From positions 1,106,001-1,170,000 of the forward strand of contig NZ_CP038271.1 in the NCBI RefSeq assembly GCF_004571195.1: DNA of 64,000 nt, written 5' to 3'. Positions 55,137 to 63,845 of the stretch are shown here, in pieces (positions within the stretch are counted from its first letter, which is position 1; each line of letters starts with the position of its first letter). Both the position numbers and the translations under genes were made by a program. The notes below the pieces were generated by a model. The model ran no database searches. It saw only the letters and a list, made by a program, of their open reading frames with translations, and had not been told where the DNA came from. This DNA is from Legionella geestiana (GTDB lineage Bacteria; Pseudomonadota; Gammaproteobacteria; Legionellales; Legionellaceae).

Positions 55137-55481
55137 TTACTGCCCCCATACAACGTATACCGCCCATATAAACTGAGCAACCAGCCCAAAGCCAATCATC
55201 AACTGTGCTCCGAGACGTATTGCCGTGCATTTCAGGTAATCGGTAGTCACGGTCCAAAGACCTATCCAGGCATGCAGCGACAGCATGATGAGAGCGACAA
55301 GCGTCAGCCCCCGCATCCCCATACCCTGCCAAAGGGTGTGCCAGGCTGCGTAATCGGTTGCATGCGTTGACGCCGCACAGGTCAGCACTACGATATAAAA
55401 CAAGAGATAAACGGCCGAAACTCGCTGAATCAGCCAGTCACGCAGGCCATTTCCCGTTAAACTTGTAACATTCGTTACCAT
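55137..55481 (-). CDS. sdhD: Succinate dehydrogenase membrane anchor subunit D
   Basis: 114 residues with three membrane helices (about 20-38, 56-77, 89-112). [16 protein letters not shown] at the N-terminus and [16 protein letters not shown] contain the family's quinone-side Arg/Ser and the haem-ligand His and following Asp-Tyr. It anchors SdhAB to the membrane with SdhC and helps form the ubiquinone site and haem b. Its start overlaps the sdhC stop by seven bases, so translation is coupled. Confidence 0.95.
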   Translation of the reverse strand: MVTNVTSLTGNGLRDWLIQRVSAVYLLFYIVVLTCAASTHATDYAAWHTLWQGMGMRGLTLVALIMLSLHAWIGLWTVTTDYLKCTAIRLGAQLMIGFGLVAQFIWAVYVVWGQ

Positions 55482-55849
55482 AACCAGACCCCCAGCAAAA
55501 AGGCATACACGACTGCCAGTGCAATGACCGCGATGGCGCTTTTGCGACCGCCCTCAACGGACTCCCCCACTCCGAAGTCCATCACGAGATGGCGAATGCC
55601 TGCCAGCACATGATAGAAGAGCGCACAGGCGAACGCCCAAATCACGCACTTCCAGAGCGGCATGGCAACGAGTGCCTGTGCCCGCGCGAAAGAAGCTTCG
55701 GACGCGAGCGACACGGACAGCAGATAAATAAGAAACGGGGTCAGCACGAACAATGCAAGACCGGTCAGACGGTGTAAAATTGAGGCAATCGCCATGGGAG
55801 GAAAGCGCAGGGTCCCAAGGTCCAGGTTCACAGGTCGTTGTCGATTCAC
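55475..55849 (-). CDS. sdhC: Succinate dehydrogenase cytochrome b556 subunit
   Basis: 124 residues with three membrane helices. SILHRLTGLALF holds the conserved SxxHRxTG quinone-site motif, and FYHVLAGIRHLVMDFG holds the haem-b His in the HxxxGxRH(L)xxD pattern. First gene of the sdhCDAB-sucABCD operon. The start is a GTG at 55849 with AAGG about 11 bases before it; a second GTG seven codons on is possible. An extended -10 box lies about 90 bases upstream. Confidence 0.96.
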   Translation of the reverse strand: MNRQRPVNLDLGTLRFPPMAIASILHRLTGLALFVLTPFLIYLLSVSLASEASFARAQALVAMPLWKCVIWAFACALFYHVLAGIRHLVMDFGVGESVEGGRKSAIAVIALAVVYAFLLGVWLW

Positions 55850-55938
55850 GGCAGGTAGCCCTTCCTTATTGGAAAATAGTCTTTAGGAACTGTTGACAGT
55901 TGGCGACACGGCTGGAAACCAAACGTCAACAAACCTTA

Positions 55939-55944
55939 ATTGTA
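55939..55944 (-). promoter_or_regulatory. Extended -10 box of the sdh-suc operon (candidate)
   Basis: On the minus strand TGCTACAAT gives TACAAT with the TGn extension, 90 bases upstream of the sdhC GTG. The -35 region is only a weak GATTTT. The resulting leader of about 80 bases holds the repeated TTGAC and TGTCAAC words. By-eye call only. Confidence 0.4.
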
Positions 55945-56025
55945 GCACAGAGAAAAAATCCGTGGGGAGTATATCACTGCGATGGAGAGGCGAAAAGCGT
56001 GATAATCACGAGATTAACAATCTCG

Positions 56026-56637
56026 TCAGCGTGAAGGCACACCACCGCCGCCTGGCGTGGCACCATAGACCTGTCGAAAGGTGTCGCGCGGGGATTCGGG
56101 CGGATACCCCTTGCCCATTGCGGCGTGAGTTTTAACGAGCTGGAGATACAGTGAACCCCAGGCGCCCGGGTCAAAGTCGCTGATAAGGTTTCTTGAGCAG
56201 TTGATAAGCACCTCAAAGCCTTTTCGTTTCGCACGCTCATCACCGTACAGGATGACCTGTACTTCCTCATCAGGTGCGATGTTTTGCGCTTCGAGGCTCT
56301 CAATCACGTGGCTGAACATCTTTTCGATAGTCATAAACAGCCGGCACATGGACATGCCGACATGAAACATGTCAGCACCCTTGGATGTTTCAAGCAGCAT
56401 TCCGCCGCTCTCAGAGACGCTGCGGCGAATAGGATAGACAAACTCGTACGCATCCGCCGTCAGCTGCTCTGGCTGCACAATAACAGGCGGCGTCTCTGGT
56501 GGCAGAGCAAGCTGCGGCACTTCAAGCGCGAAGCTCGCCCAGCGCCATTCGAGCTGTCTTGCATCCTCTTCAGGATTTGTCGTTTCTGCCCCATCCATCA
56601 GGAGCTGATTATCATCCGGTTCACCTGGAAGCGCCAT
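56026..56637 (-). CDS. Unknown conserved-looking protein upstream of the sdh operon
   Basis: 203 residues from the ATG at 56637, which has AAGG nine bases before it; the frame also opens at a TTG nine bases upstream. No signal peptide. The first 60 residues are acidic and Pro-rich (PGEPDDNQLLMDGAE; LPPETPPVIVQPEQL), then a helical region follows with SKGADMFHVGMSMCRLFMTIEKMF and EVQVILYGDERAKRKGFEVL. The tail is ATPGGGGVPSR. I do not recognise a family or active site. It is transcribed the same way as feoABC, 105 bases after feoC, and ends 177 bases before sdhC. Confidence 0.6.
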   Translation of the reverse strand: MALPGEPDDNQLLMDGAETTNPEEDARQLEWRWASFALEVPQLALPPETPPVIVQPEQLTADAYEFVYPIRRSVSESGGMLLETSKGADMFHVGMSMCRLFMTIEKMFSHVIESLEAQNIAPDEEVQVILYGDERAKRKGFEVLINCSRNLISDFDPGAWGSLYLQLVKTHAAMGKGYPPESPRDTFRQVYGATPGGGGVPSR

Positions 56638-56742
56638 GTCACACAACCTTTTTTGCGGTACTGGTTATATTCTAGCCTGAAACAGGGGCTGGATGACAAC
56701 TGACATTTCAGGCATTGCACAATCTTTACATTTACAACCGGT

Positions 56743-56949
56743 TCAGGGTACGTACTGATACACTACCGGGCAACGCACACATCCTCCCTTACAGGTGCTG
56801 CCAGCACCTCTGGCACGAATCACGCCGCGCCGCTCCCAGATGGCAAGCATGGGCTCAAGGGCATCACTGTCAACGCGAAAGGCACGTGCTATCTGCTGCA
56901 GGCTTGCGACCTTTTCACGAGCGAGGTAATCACGGATTTGCAAAAGCAT
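56743..56949 (-). CDS. feoC: FeoC-like regulator of ferrous iron transport
   Basis: 68 residues from the ATG at 56949, overlapping the feoB end by 20 bases. A winged helix (LLQIRDYLAREKVASLQQIA, then FRVDSDALEPMLAIWERRG) precedes a cysteine cluster, STCKGGCVRCP, in the place where FeoC proteins carry a possible Fe-S cluster. FeoC in enterobacteria protects FeoB from proteolysis; the same role is plausible here. Third gene of feoABC. Confidence 0.9.
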   Translation of the reverse strand: MLLQIRDYLAREKVASLQQIARAFRVDSDALEPMLAIWERRGVIRARGAGSTCKGGCVRCPVVYQYVP

Positions 56950-59167
56950 GCGGACCTCCCTCGTCAAGATATCCCCGTTTGAGCCATTTCACAATCCCGA
57001 GTATCGCAACTGCGAAAACCGCTATCCACAGCATGCTGGCGAGCGGGTGCGCGGAAAATGTCGCGAGCTGATAAAAGCCGACTGCCACCGCATAGGCCAC
57101 AAAAAACGACCACAGCACTGAAAACCGCATCCAGCGCCGGCTTGCTTCCTCACGAATGGCTGCCATTGTGGATACGCAGGGGATATAGAGCAGAATAAAC
57201 AGAAGATAGGCGTACGCCCCCGCCTGACCGTCAAAACGGGTATACATCATGCCATAAACCGTCTTTGACACTTCGCTGTCGGGGGCACTTGCAAGAATGG
57301 GATTGGCGAACGCCGACCCAAGCCCCGCAAGGTTATGCGGAATGGATAAAAACGCCTCGCGCAATCCCGCTAGAAGGTCAAAGTGTGCCGCGTCAGCCGC
57401 TGTAAGATGTCCAATCTGAGCATAGAGAGAATTCAGTGTGCCCACCACCACTTCCTTCGCCAGCATGCCCGTAAGCAGCCCGACGGTTGCCGGCCAGTTG
57501 TCAGCATGCAGCCCCAGTGGTGCAAAAAGCGGTGTGAGGCATTGACCAAGCCAGGACAGTACTGAACCGGTATGAGCCTCACCTGCGCTGAAATCCCCGC
57601 TGAGGGTCAAGGCGTTCAGTCCGCCTAGAAGCACACACACCGGAATAATCATGCGCCCGGCGCGGCGTACAAAATGACGGAGCCGCCAGTGGGTCTCACG
57701 CAGGAGACGCTTAAAGGCTGGCCGGTGATAGGCGGGCAGCTCCAGAATCAGCGGAGAAGCCTCTCCCTTCAGGCAGGTTTTACGCAGCAAAAGGCCCGTG
57801 AGGACGGCCATGCCAATGCCTGTGAGATACAGTGAAAACACCACATTTTGCCCGCCAGACGGGAAAAACGCCGCGACAAACACCGCATAAATTGCAAGGC
57901 GTGCACTGCAGGACATGAACGGACTCATCACCACCGTGAGCAGGCGGTCTTCGCGCGTATCAAGGGTACGCGCGGCCATGATGGCCGGCACATTACAGCC
58001 AAAACCCACGATCATCGGCACAAACGATTTGCCAGGCAGGCCCATGGCGCGCATGAGCCTGTCGACCACAAAGGCGGCGCGCGCCATGTAGCCCGAGGCC
58101 TCGAGCAGTGCGAGAAAAAAGAACATCGCACCAATCACCGGAATGAATGTCAGCGTGGTATTAATGCCCTTGCCAACGCCGTCAGCAAGCATCGCAATCA
58201 CCCAGCCAGGTGCGTGCCACGTGGTCAACAGTGCTGCTGTTCCCTGCACAAAGAGCGTATCGGTCGCGATATCAAAAAAATCCTGAAAAGCGCCGCCAAT
58301 GTTGATGGCAAATAAAAACATGAGGTACATGACTGCAAGAAAAATTGGCAGCGCAAGCACACGGTGCAGCACCAGGCGGTCAAGGCGCGCCGTAAAATGC
58401 TCACTGGCATCCGAAGAGCGTGATTCGGCCTTCTGGACGATGGCGTGAATGGCGCTGAAACGCGCATCAGCGAGCAGGAGATCGGCATCTGTTGCATGGA
58501 GGTGCGCGCGCATCGCCGGATAACGGGCCAGCAAGGCTTCGTCCCCCTCCATCAGGCGGCGCGCGAGGCTTTCTTCGCGCCCGCTCTCAGCGTATTCCTC
58601 CAGCAGCAGATTTTTTAGATGCGCAAGCAGCTGTTCCATCTCGGGAGAAAGTGCCAGCGCCAGCGGGGCTGGCGGGGCTTTTGGCGCGGCAATTGCGTCT
58701 TTGAGCGCAGCAAGGCCCGTACCGTTATGCGCCTGAATGGCAACCACAGTGCAACCCAGGGTGCGGGCAAGCATGGACGCGTCAATCGTGATACCGCGCT
58801 GGGTGGCGATATCGGTCATGTTAAGTGCCACGACCACCGGCACACCGGACTCCAGCAGCTGGCTTGTCAGGTAGAGATGGCGCTCAAGATGGCAGGCATC
58901 GATAACGTTTACAATGCAGTCAGGATGAAGCGTTTCAAGTGCGTGTGCGGCAATGCGCTCATCCTCGCTGCCAGAACCCGCAGCCACGAGTGAATACACG
59001 CCAGGCAAATCGGTGATTTCAACACTCTGGCCATTGAGCGTGCAGGCGCCGCTTTTTTTCTCGACCGTAACACCTGGCCAGTTTCCCACGCGCTGGTGCG
59101 AGCCGGTCAAGGCATTAAAAAGGGTGGTTTTACCGCAATTGGGGTTTCCCGCGAGCACGATGTGCAT
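56930..59167 (-). CDS. feoB: Ferrous iron transporter B
   Basis: 745 residues from the ATG at 59167, which shares a base with the feoA stop (TAATG); five further upstream codons are unlikely. The cytoplasmic G domain shows G1 GNPNCGKT (7-14), G3 DLPGVYSL and G4 NMTD, with a helical GDI-like region to about 270. The membrane part has two Gate-type repeats with PMIVGFGCNVPAIMAARTL, whose cysteine is conserved in FeoB, and MLAKEVVVGTLNSLYAQ. It imports Fe2+ across the inner membrane. Co-translated with feoA and feoC. Intact. Confidence 0.97.
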   Translation of the reverse strand: MHIVLAGNPNCGKTTLFNALTGSHQRVGNWPGVTVEKKSGACTLNGQSVEITDLPGVYSLVAAGSGSEDERIAAHALETLHPDCIVNVIDACHLERHLYLTSQLLESGVPVVVALNMTDIATQRGITIDASMLARTLGCTVVAIQAHNGTGLAALKDAIAAPKAPPAPLALALSPEMEQLLAHLKNLLLEEYAESGREESLARRLMEGDEALLARYPAMRAHLHATDADLLLADARFSAIHAIVQKAESRSSDASEHFTARLDRLVLHRVLALPIFLAVMYLMFLFAINIGGAFQDFFDIATDTLFVQGTAALLTTWHAPGWVIAMLADGVGKGINTTLTFIPVIGAMFFFLALLEASGYMARAAFVVDRLMRAMGLPGKSFVPMIVGFGCNVPAIMAARTLDTREDRLLTVVMSPFMSCSARLAIYAVFVAAFFPSGGQNVVFSLYLTGIGMAVLTGLLLRKTCLKGEASPLILELPAYHRPAFKRLLRETHWRLRHFVRRAGRMIIPVCVLLGGLNALTLSGDFSAGEAHTGSVLSWLGQCLTPLFAPLGLHADNWPATVGLLTGMLAKEVVVGTLNSLYAQIGHLTAADAAHFDLLAGLREAFLSIPHNLAGLGSAFANPILASAPDSEVSKTVYGMMYTRFDGQAGAYAYLLFILLYIPCVSTMAAIREEASRRWMRFSVLWSFFVAYAVAVGFYQLATFSAHPLASMLWIAVFAVAILGIVKWLKRGYLDEGGPHAFANP

Positions 59168-59397
59168 TAGAAGCGCTCCCACTCAAGGCCACTGGCTTCC
59201 GCCTTTCGCAGCGAAAGTGCCGTGCCGCGTACATCAATCTGTACCGGACATCCGAGGGGAGCCACGCGCACAACGGAAATCACAACACCTGGCGTAATCC
59301 CAAGCGCCAGGAGTCGCCGGCGATAGCCGGGAGGTGTCGCCCCAAACCCCGTAAGGCGGGCGCGCTCACCCATCGTTAATTCTGAAAGTGTTACCAT
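59167..59397 (-). CDS. feoA: FeoA, SH3-like partner of FeoB
   Basis: 76 residues from the ATG at 59397; the longer open frame to 59568 runs into zapE and is not used. Typical FeoA: MVTLSELTMGERARLTGFG, GYRRRLLALGITPG, GCPVQIDVRGTALSLRKAEA. It is a small cytosolic protein that binds FeoB. Its stop and the feoB start overlap as TAATG, so translation is coupled. A Fur box lies 36-60 bases upstream. Confidence 0.95.
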   Translation of the reverse strand: MVTLSELTMGERARLTGFGATPPGYRRRLLALGITPGVVISVVRVAPLGCPVQIDVRGTALSLRKAEASGLEWERF

Positions 59398-59432
59398 GGT
59401 CACGCATCCACAGGAAAAATCGCCACTGTATA

Positions 59433-59457
59433 AATGATATCGAGAATCATTCTCATT
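59433..59457 (-). promoter_or_regulatory. Fur box upstream of feoABC
   Basis: Read on the minus strand, AATGAGAATGATTCTCGATATCATT contains the perfect palindrome GAGAATGATTCTC, and the 19-base stretch starting at GAG matches 14 of 19 positions of the Fur consensus by my count. It lies 36-60 bases before the feoA start, in the short gap after zapE, so iron should repress feoABC. Confidence 0.75.
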
Positions 59458-59467
59458 TTCAAGGTAC

Positions 59468-60538
59468 TCACTGGAGAACATCCACCCGGCGCGCCAGATG
59501 ATGGAAAAAATACGCCTCCGACTGCATCTCCTGAAGACGGCTCGCCGTACGCTGCCAGGTGCTCGCAAACGGCTCAGTCGTCAAAAAGGCATCCGGCCGC
59601 GCCGCCGAACGCACCACCATACGTACGCCGTTATCATAGAACACATCCATGCACTGTGCGAATAACAGGCATTGGGTGGAACTCATGGCTGAAGGGTCAG
59701 GCAGCTCGTCTATAAAAACGGTATCAAAGCGGTGTGCGATTTCAAGATAATCGAGCGTGCTGCGCGGCAGGTTGTAAAGCGTCTCAAATGCAAACCAGAC
59801 GCTGTATGCGCCGCAGTAGCGCGCGGGAATCGGGCGGTTTTGTACATTGAGCATGAGGTCTTTTTCGGCATGCGGGTCACGCTCAAAAAACGCTTCGCGC
59901 ATCTGATTTTCTTCGTCCAACGTATACCAGGTGCCACTGCCTGCGGTGTTTTTCAAACGAAAATCCTGGCCGGATACCAGCTCCAGCACTTCACAATGCG
60001 TCTGCAGCAATACGATAGCGGGCAGAAAACGGTCGCGCTGTACGCCGTTTAGATACAGGTTTTCTGGAGCGGTATTCGAGGTTGCAACCAGCACCACTTC
60101 GTGCGCTGCAAGTGCTTTTAAGAGTTCAGCGAGCATCATCGCGTGTGCCACATCCTGCACCAGAAATTCATCAAGGCATAAAAGACGCGTGGTCTTTGCA
60201 TATTGCGCCACAATGCGCCGCAGAGGGTCGGACTGCCCCTGCAGTGCGCGCAGGCGCGCATCTACCTGCTGCATGAATTGATGAAAGTGAAAGCGCCCGA
60301 CCGCCACCCCCTGAAGCTGCTGCAAAAACATATCCAAGAGCGACGTCTTACCGCTGCCAACCGGGCCATGCAGGTAAATGCCCTGTATCTGCGGCACCCG
60401 CTGCCAGGGGAAGCGCCGCCTTGTGCCGGTGAGCGCATCGGCGAGCCGCTGAAAATGGACCAGTACCTCGCGCTGAGCCGCTACATCACTCATCGTGCCG
60501 ACAGCAATCGCATGTTCATAAGCCGCAAGCAGGCTCAT
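59468..60538 (-). CDS. zapE: ZapE/AFG1-family cell-division ATPase
   Basis: 356 residues, normal for the family. Walker A GIYLHGPVGSGKTSLLDMF (58-65 core), Walker B LLCLDEF, then VLVATSNTAPENLYLNGVQRDRFLPAI with the sensor and the AFG1-type PxNLYxxGLQRxxFLP pattern, shown here in its key parts. ZapE associates with the Z-ring in E. coli and binds ATP. Its start overlaps the stop of the upstream hydrolase by four bases, so they are co-translated. The feo promoter lies just after its stop. Confidence 0.93.
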   Translation of the reverse strand: MSLLAAYEHAIAVGTMSDVAAQREVLVHFQRLADALTGTRRRFPWQRVPQIQGIYLHGPVGSGKTSLLDMFLQQLQGVAVGRFHFHQFMQQVDARLRALQGQSDPLRRIVAQYAKTTRLLCLDEFLVQDVAHAMMLAELLKALAAHEVVLVATSNTAPENLYLNGVQRDRFLPAIVLLQTHCEVLELVSGQDFRLKNTAGSGTWYTLDEENQMREAFFERDPHAEKDLMLNVQNRPIPARYCGAYSVWFAFETLYNLPRSTLDYLEIAHRFDTVFIDELPDPSAMSSTQCLLFAQCMDVFYDNGVRMVVRSAARPDAFLTTEPFASTWQRTASRLQEMQSEAYFFHHLARRVDVLQ

Positions 60539-61185
60539 GGAATATCCCTTTGCGCGAGAGTCGCGGCGATAGCGTCACGAAGCAGGAGCAGTTTGCCATG
60601 AAAAAAGTGCCCGGTGCCTTGAAAACGGTGCAGAGGCAGGTTTTCCTGCGTGCAAAAAGCCTCGACCTCAGCGAAATCGACCACTTCATCCGCATCGCCC
60701 ATGAACACGTCCCAGGGCGATGGCGCAGGCGTAAAGGTCTTGAAATCATAGCGGTCTACCGGAGGGGCTATCGAGAAAAGCTGCGCATGCGGCAAACGTG
60801 CCGCCACCCGATACGTCACCCAGGACCCAAAGGAAAAACCGGCAAATACGGTTTTATCGCCTGGACGCTCTTCTTGCCAGTGCCGCGCAAGAGCCAGCAG
60901 ATCTTCACTCTCGCCGATACCGTTATCGTATACGCCCTCCGAGCGCCCAACACCGCGAAAGTTAAGGCGCAGCGAGGGAACGCCCGCATCACGAAAGGCG
61001 CGCGCCATGGTGGTAACCACCTTGTTTTGCATGCTGCCGCCCTGAAGCGAGTTAGGATGTCCAAGAAAGGCCACTGCCGCACGTGGCTCGGGGGGCACCG
61101 TTAAAACAGCCTCAATAACGCCCGCGCCACCCTCAAGGCTCAGGGCGTGCTCGCCGGGCTGGGTGAGGTAAACATCAGGCTGCAT
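60535..61185 (-). CDS. Alpha/beta hydrolase (dienelactone-hydrolase-like)
   Basis: 216 residues. VAFLGHPNSLQGGSMQNKVV and LNFRGVGRSEG open the fold; the nucleophile is S118 in FAGFSFGSWV, the acid is in GDADEVVDF and the histidine in GTGHFFHGK. This small CocE/DLH-like group (YfdC/KANL3-type) is widespread and unassigned. Cytoplasmic. Its stop overlaps the zapE start (ATGA). It is divergent from panB, with a 160-base gap before the panB leader ORF. Confidence 0.88.
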   Translation of the reverse strand: MQPDVYLTQPGEHALSLEGGAGVIEAVLTVPPEPRAAVAFLGHPNSLQGGSMQNKVVTTMARAFRDAGVPSLRLNFRGVGRSEGVYDNGIGESEDLLALARHWQEERPGDKTVFAGFSFGSWVTYRVAARLPHAQLFSIAPPVDRYDFKTFTPAPSPWDVFMGDADEVVDFAEVEAFCTQENLPLHRFQGTGHFFHGKLLLLRDAIAATLAQRDIP

Positions 61186-61345
61186 GCGAACTCCGTTAAA
61201 AAAAGCACATTATACTGCAGGTTTCATCCCGGGGCATCCTTCTATTGTCGGCGCCCCCGCCATGGCTTATCATCGCGGCGATGCGTCGACTCGCGACTCG
61301 CGTGCGGCGACTTTTCCAGTGCTTTTTTATAAGGAGGACTTGATC

Positions 61346-61402
61346 ATGCGACAGGTACCTGCAGCAACATCCTTCCCCTTCGAGCCGAAGGGGGAAATAT
61401 GA
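61346..61402 (+). CDS. 18-codon leader ORF coupled to panB
   Basis: Starts at the ATG at 61346 with a near-perfect ribosome site (AAGGAGGA at 61331-61338) and ends in TGA at 61400-61402, which overlaps the panB ATG as ATGA. The peptide is MRQVPAATSFPFEPKGEI. The strong site and exact overlap suggest that it is translated and controls panB translation. No stretch of regulatory codons is evident. Confidence 0.5.
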   Translation: MRQVPAATSFPFEPKGEI

Positions 61403-62193
61403 AAATTCAGGATTTTCAGCGTAAAAAAGAGCGGCAGGATAAAATCTGCATGCTCACCTGTTACGATTATCCCTCAGCGTGCACGGTTGCCGAATCGACC
61501 ATTGACTGCGTTCTGGTTGGCGATTCGGTTGCCATGGCGGTGCATGGACACCCGAGTACCGTTATGGCGACCATGGAGATGATGGTACTGCACACGGCAG
61601 CGGTCGCGCGCGGGCTAAAGACACAGTTTCTGGTGGCCGACCTGCCTTTTCTCGCGCACCGTGCATCCCGCGCTGAGACCGTACATAACGCGCTGCGCCT
61701 GATGCAGGCAGGCGCTCATGGCATCAAGATTGAAGGCGGTGATGCCGATACCTGCGAAACCATTTATCATCTGGTACAGTCTGGCGTGCCGGTCATGGGG
61801 CATATTGGCCTGACGCCGCAATCGGTTCACCAGCTGGGCGGCTTTCGCGTGCAGGGCCGCAATGATGCGGATGCAAAGCGTCTTTTGCAACAGGCAGCGG
61901 CACTCGAAGCGGCTGGATGTTTTGCACTGGTGATTGAATGCGTACCCAAAACACTGGCAAAAGTCATCACAGCACAGTCCAAAATTCCGACCATCGGCAT
62001 TGGCGCCGGCGCTGATACCGATGGTCAGGTACTGGTCTGGCATGACGCCCTTGGCCTGCAGTCGGTTTTCAAGCCCAAATTTGTGCGCCGCTTCGCAGAG
62101 AGCGAGCCCCTGCTGCTTGAAGCCATCAACCAGTATGCTGATGCGGTTCGCAAACAGCATTATCCGGCAGAAATTCACGCTTTTCAGGAGTAA
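61399..62193 (+). CDS. panB: 3-methyl-2-oxobutanoate hydroxymethyltransferase
   Basis: 264 residues, the usual length. Makes ketopantoate from 2-oxoisovalerate and methylenetetrahydrofolate, the first step of pantothenate synthesis. LTCYDYPSACTVAES, VLVGDSVAMAVHGH (metal-binding Asp), GAHGIKIEGGD and VIECVPKTLAK with the catalytic Glu are present, as is the IPTIGIGAGADTDGQVLVWHD stretch, seen in its parts IGIGAG and DGQVLVWHD. Preceded by a purine-rich ribosome site and an 18-codon ORF. panC follows after three bases. Confidence 0.98.
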   Translation: MKIQDFQRKKERQDKICMLTCYDYPSACTVAESTIDCVLVGDSVAMAVHGHPSTVMATMEMMVLHTAAVARGLKTQFLVADLPFLAHRASRAETVHNALRLMQAGAHGIKIEGGDADTCETIYHLVQSGVPVMGHIGLTPQSVHQLGGFRVQGRNDADAKRLLQQAAALEAAGCFALVIECVPKTLAKVITAQSKIPTIGIGAGADTDGQVLVWHDALGLQSVFKPKFVRRFAESEPLLLEAINQYADAVRKQHYPAEIHAFQE

Positions 62194-62196
62194 ACC

Positions 62197-62982
62197 ATGC
62201 GCTGTTTGCGTACCGTTTCGGAGCTGCGCGAGGCTTTGCGCACCCCCTCAGCATCCCTTACAACCGGTTTTGTGCCCACTATGGGCAACCTGCATGCGGG
62301 ACACCTTTCCTTACTGGAGCGCAGTGTTGCTGAAAATACACGCACAATTGCAAGTATTTTTGTCAATCCAACCCAGTTTAATGCTGAAGCTGATTTTCGG
62401 CTTTATCCGCGTACCCTTGATGACGATCTTGCGCTTCTTGAGAAGGCCGGGGTGGCATATTGTTTTCATCCAGACCCCTCCGAGATGTATCCTGATGATT
62501 TCAGCTTTCAGGTGCAGGAAAACCGCCTGGCACTCCCCATGGAAGGCAACAGTCGTCCCGGGCATTTCACCGGCATGCTGACGGTGGTGTTGAAACTCTT
62601 GAATCTCACCCGCCCCACACGCGCTTACTTTGGGGAGAAAGATTACCAGCAGGCGTCTCTGGTGAGCGCCATGGTAAAGGCCTTCTTTCTTGAAACAGAC
62701 ATCATCGTCTGCCCGACCATCCGTGAAGCCTCTGGCCTCCCCTTCAGCTCACGCAACCGGCGCCTCAATGCCGAAGAACGCCAGACAGCCGACACCTTTG
62801 CCCGCATTTTTCATGCAGGCAGCCCCCTTGAAGCGACCAGAAACGCCCTTGAAGCGGCAGGGATTGCAGTCGATTATCTGGAGGAGCATGCGGGGCGCCG
62901 CTTTGTGGCGGTTAAGATTGGTGATATTCGGCTGATTGATAACACAGAAACCCTTAATGCGAACAGGGAACCATCCTCCTGA
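62197..62982 (+). CDS. panC: Pantoate-beta-alanine ligase (pantothenate synthetase)
   Basis: 261 residues, slightly short of the usual 280. Joins pantoate and beta-alanine using ATP. FVPTMGNLHAGHLSLL contains the HIGH-like motif of the nucleotidyltransferase fold; IFVNPTQFN, FGEKDYQQ and PFSSRNRRL (KMSKS-equivalent region) are all present. It lies three bases after panB, so the pair is one operon. No panD gene for beta-alanine is seen in the window. Confidence 0.98.
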   Translation: MRCLRTVSELREALRTPSASLTTGFVPTMGNLHAGHLSLLERSVAENTRTIASIFVNPTQFNAEADFRLYPRTLDDDLALLEKAGVAYCFHPDPSEMYPDDFSFQVQENRLALPMEGNSRPGHFTGMLTVVLKLLNLTRPTRAYFGEKDYQQASLVSAMVKAFFLETDIIVCPTIREASGLPFSSRNRRLNAEERQTADTFARIFHAGSPLEATRNALEAAGIAVDYLEEHAGRRFVAVKIGDIRLIDNTETLNANREPSS

Positions 62983-63100
62983 AGTAAAGCTGCAGAATTT
63001 TTTGATTAAAATCCAATCAATCGAAATATATGCACTATACTTATAGCTAGTAAGGATGCTCACCCTGTTTTGCAGGAAGCGCTGTTGGAGGAAATAAGCA

Positions 63101-63292
63101 ATGAATCGTGAAAGCACCATTAAACAGCTGGTTCATGACTTTGAATGTAAAGCACATAACCTGCCGGACTCCACACTTGAGCTACTGGAGGCTGGAAAAC
63201 TCGTTATTCAACTGGCTCGACCCGTTGATGGAGAAGCTGGAGGAAAAAAAGACCCGGGAGTACAAGTTGCCAGACAAAGAGTCAAGCCATAA
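63101..63292 (+). CDS. Small unknown protein, copy 1 of a tandem duplicate
   Basis: 63 residues. GGAGG lies nine bases before the ATG. The protein is acidic and helical (MNRESTIKQLVHDFECKAHN; STLELLEAGKLVIQLARPV) and unrecognised. A second copy begins at 63846 with the same first 42 residues except for one (Asp to Glu). After GEAGGK the two diverge at an A-run (copy 1 has GGAAAAAAAGACC, copy 2 GGAAAAGGGG), so one of the two may carry a frameshift at the 3' end. Function unknown. Confidence 0.6.
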   Translation: MNRESTIKQLVHDFECKAHNLPDSTLELLEAGKLVIQLARPVDGEAGGKKDPGVQVARQRVKP

Positions 63293-63845
63293 GAATAACT
63301 TTCTTTAAGACTGTTATCACTTTGTCAGATATGTGCAAACCATGCCGGCATTTAGGCATTTAATTACCCTAAAAAGCTCGCTGACAGACGCAACAGGCCC
63401 TGTAAACGGGCCTCTCATTCCATTAAGCCCGCTGCACACCCCATAACGATGCCAAATCTGAATATCAGTTAAGACTGTAATTGCATCATATAGCAACTAT
63501 CTTGAGCCAAAAACTCAAGGCAGTTACCGCTTCCAAATAAGCCATTGTATTTAATAGGCTTTTATGTGGTCTGGGCTGAGTGCCGCGAAGCCCGGTATCG
63601 GGAATCGCCGTTGGCCGGATGTTTTCTTGTGCATCCTGTCCCGCGCTTATCAGCGCAGGCTACGGTGCCATTTTTAAATAAATTATTGCATTTAAAAGAA
63701 TTTAGTAGGATGGATACACGCAGGCCATCTTCTAACAGATGTATTTTTGTTTATTTTTTATACATCTTGGGGGTTGTGCACTATACTAAAAGTTAGTAAG
63801 GATGCTAAACCTGTTTGCAGGAAGCAATGTTGGAGGAACACAACG
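63293..63845. other. Gap between the duplicate genes, mostly repeat
   Basis: About 550 bases with no gene. It holds a 6-base-pair hairpin (AGGCCC/GGGCCT near 63395-63413), the dispersed repeat copy C at 63500-63690 and, from about 63775, the duplicated upstream region of the second small gene, including AGTTAGTAAGGATGCT. Confidence 0.5.
63500..63690 (+). repeat. Dispersed repeat, copy C
   Basis: Carries ATTGTATTTAATAGG, GCGAAGCCCGGTATCGG, ATCGCCGTTGG, GCATCCTGTCCCG and GCTTATCAGCGCAGGCTA in the same order as copy A at 13274-13454. On its left it has CTTGAGCCAAAAACTCAAGG, the reverse complement of the segment found on the right of copy A, so that end appears inverted between copies. Confidence 0.65.

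Noticed and set aside
55135-55332. 66-residue N-terminal extension of SdhA
   Set aside because: It lies within sdhD; the start at 55134 gives the normal length and aligns with known SdhA.
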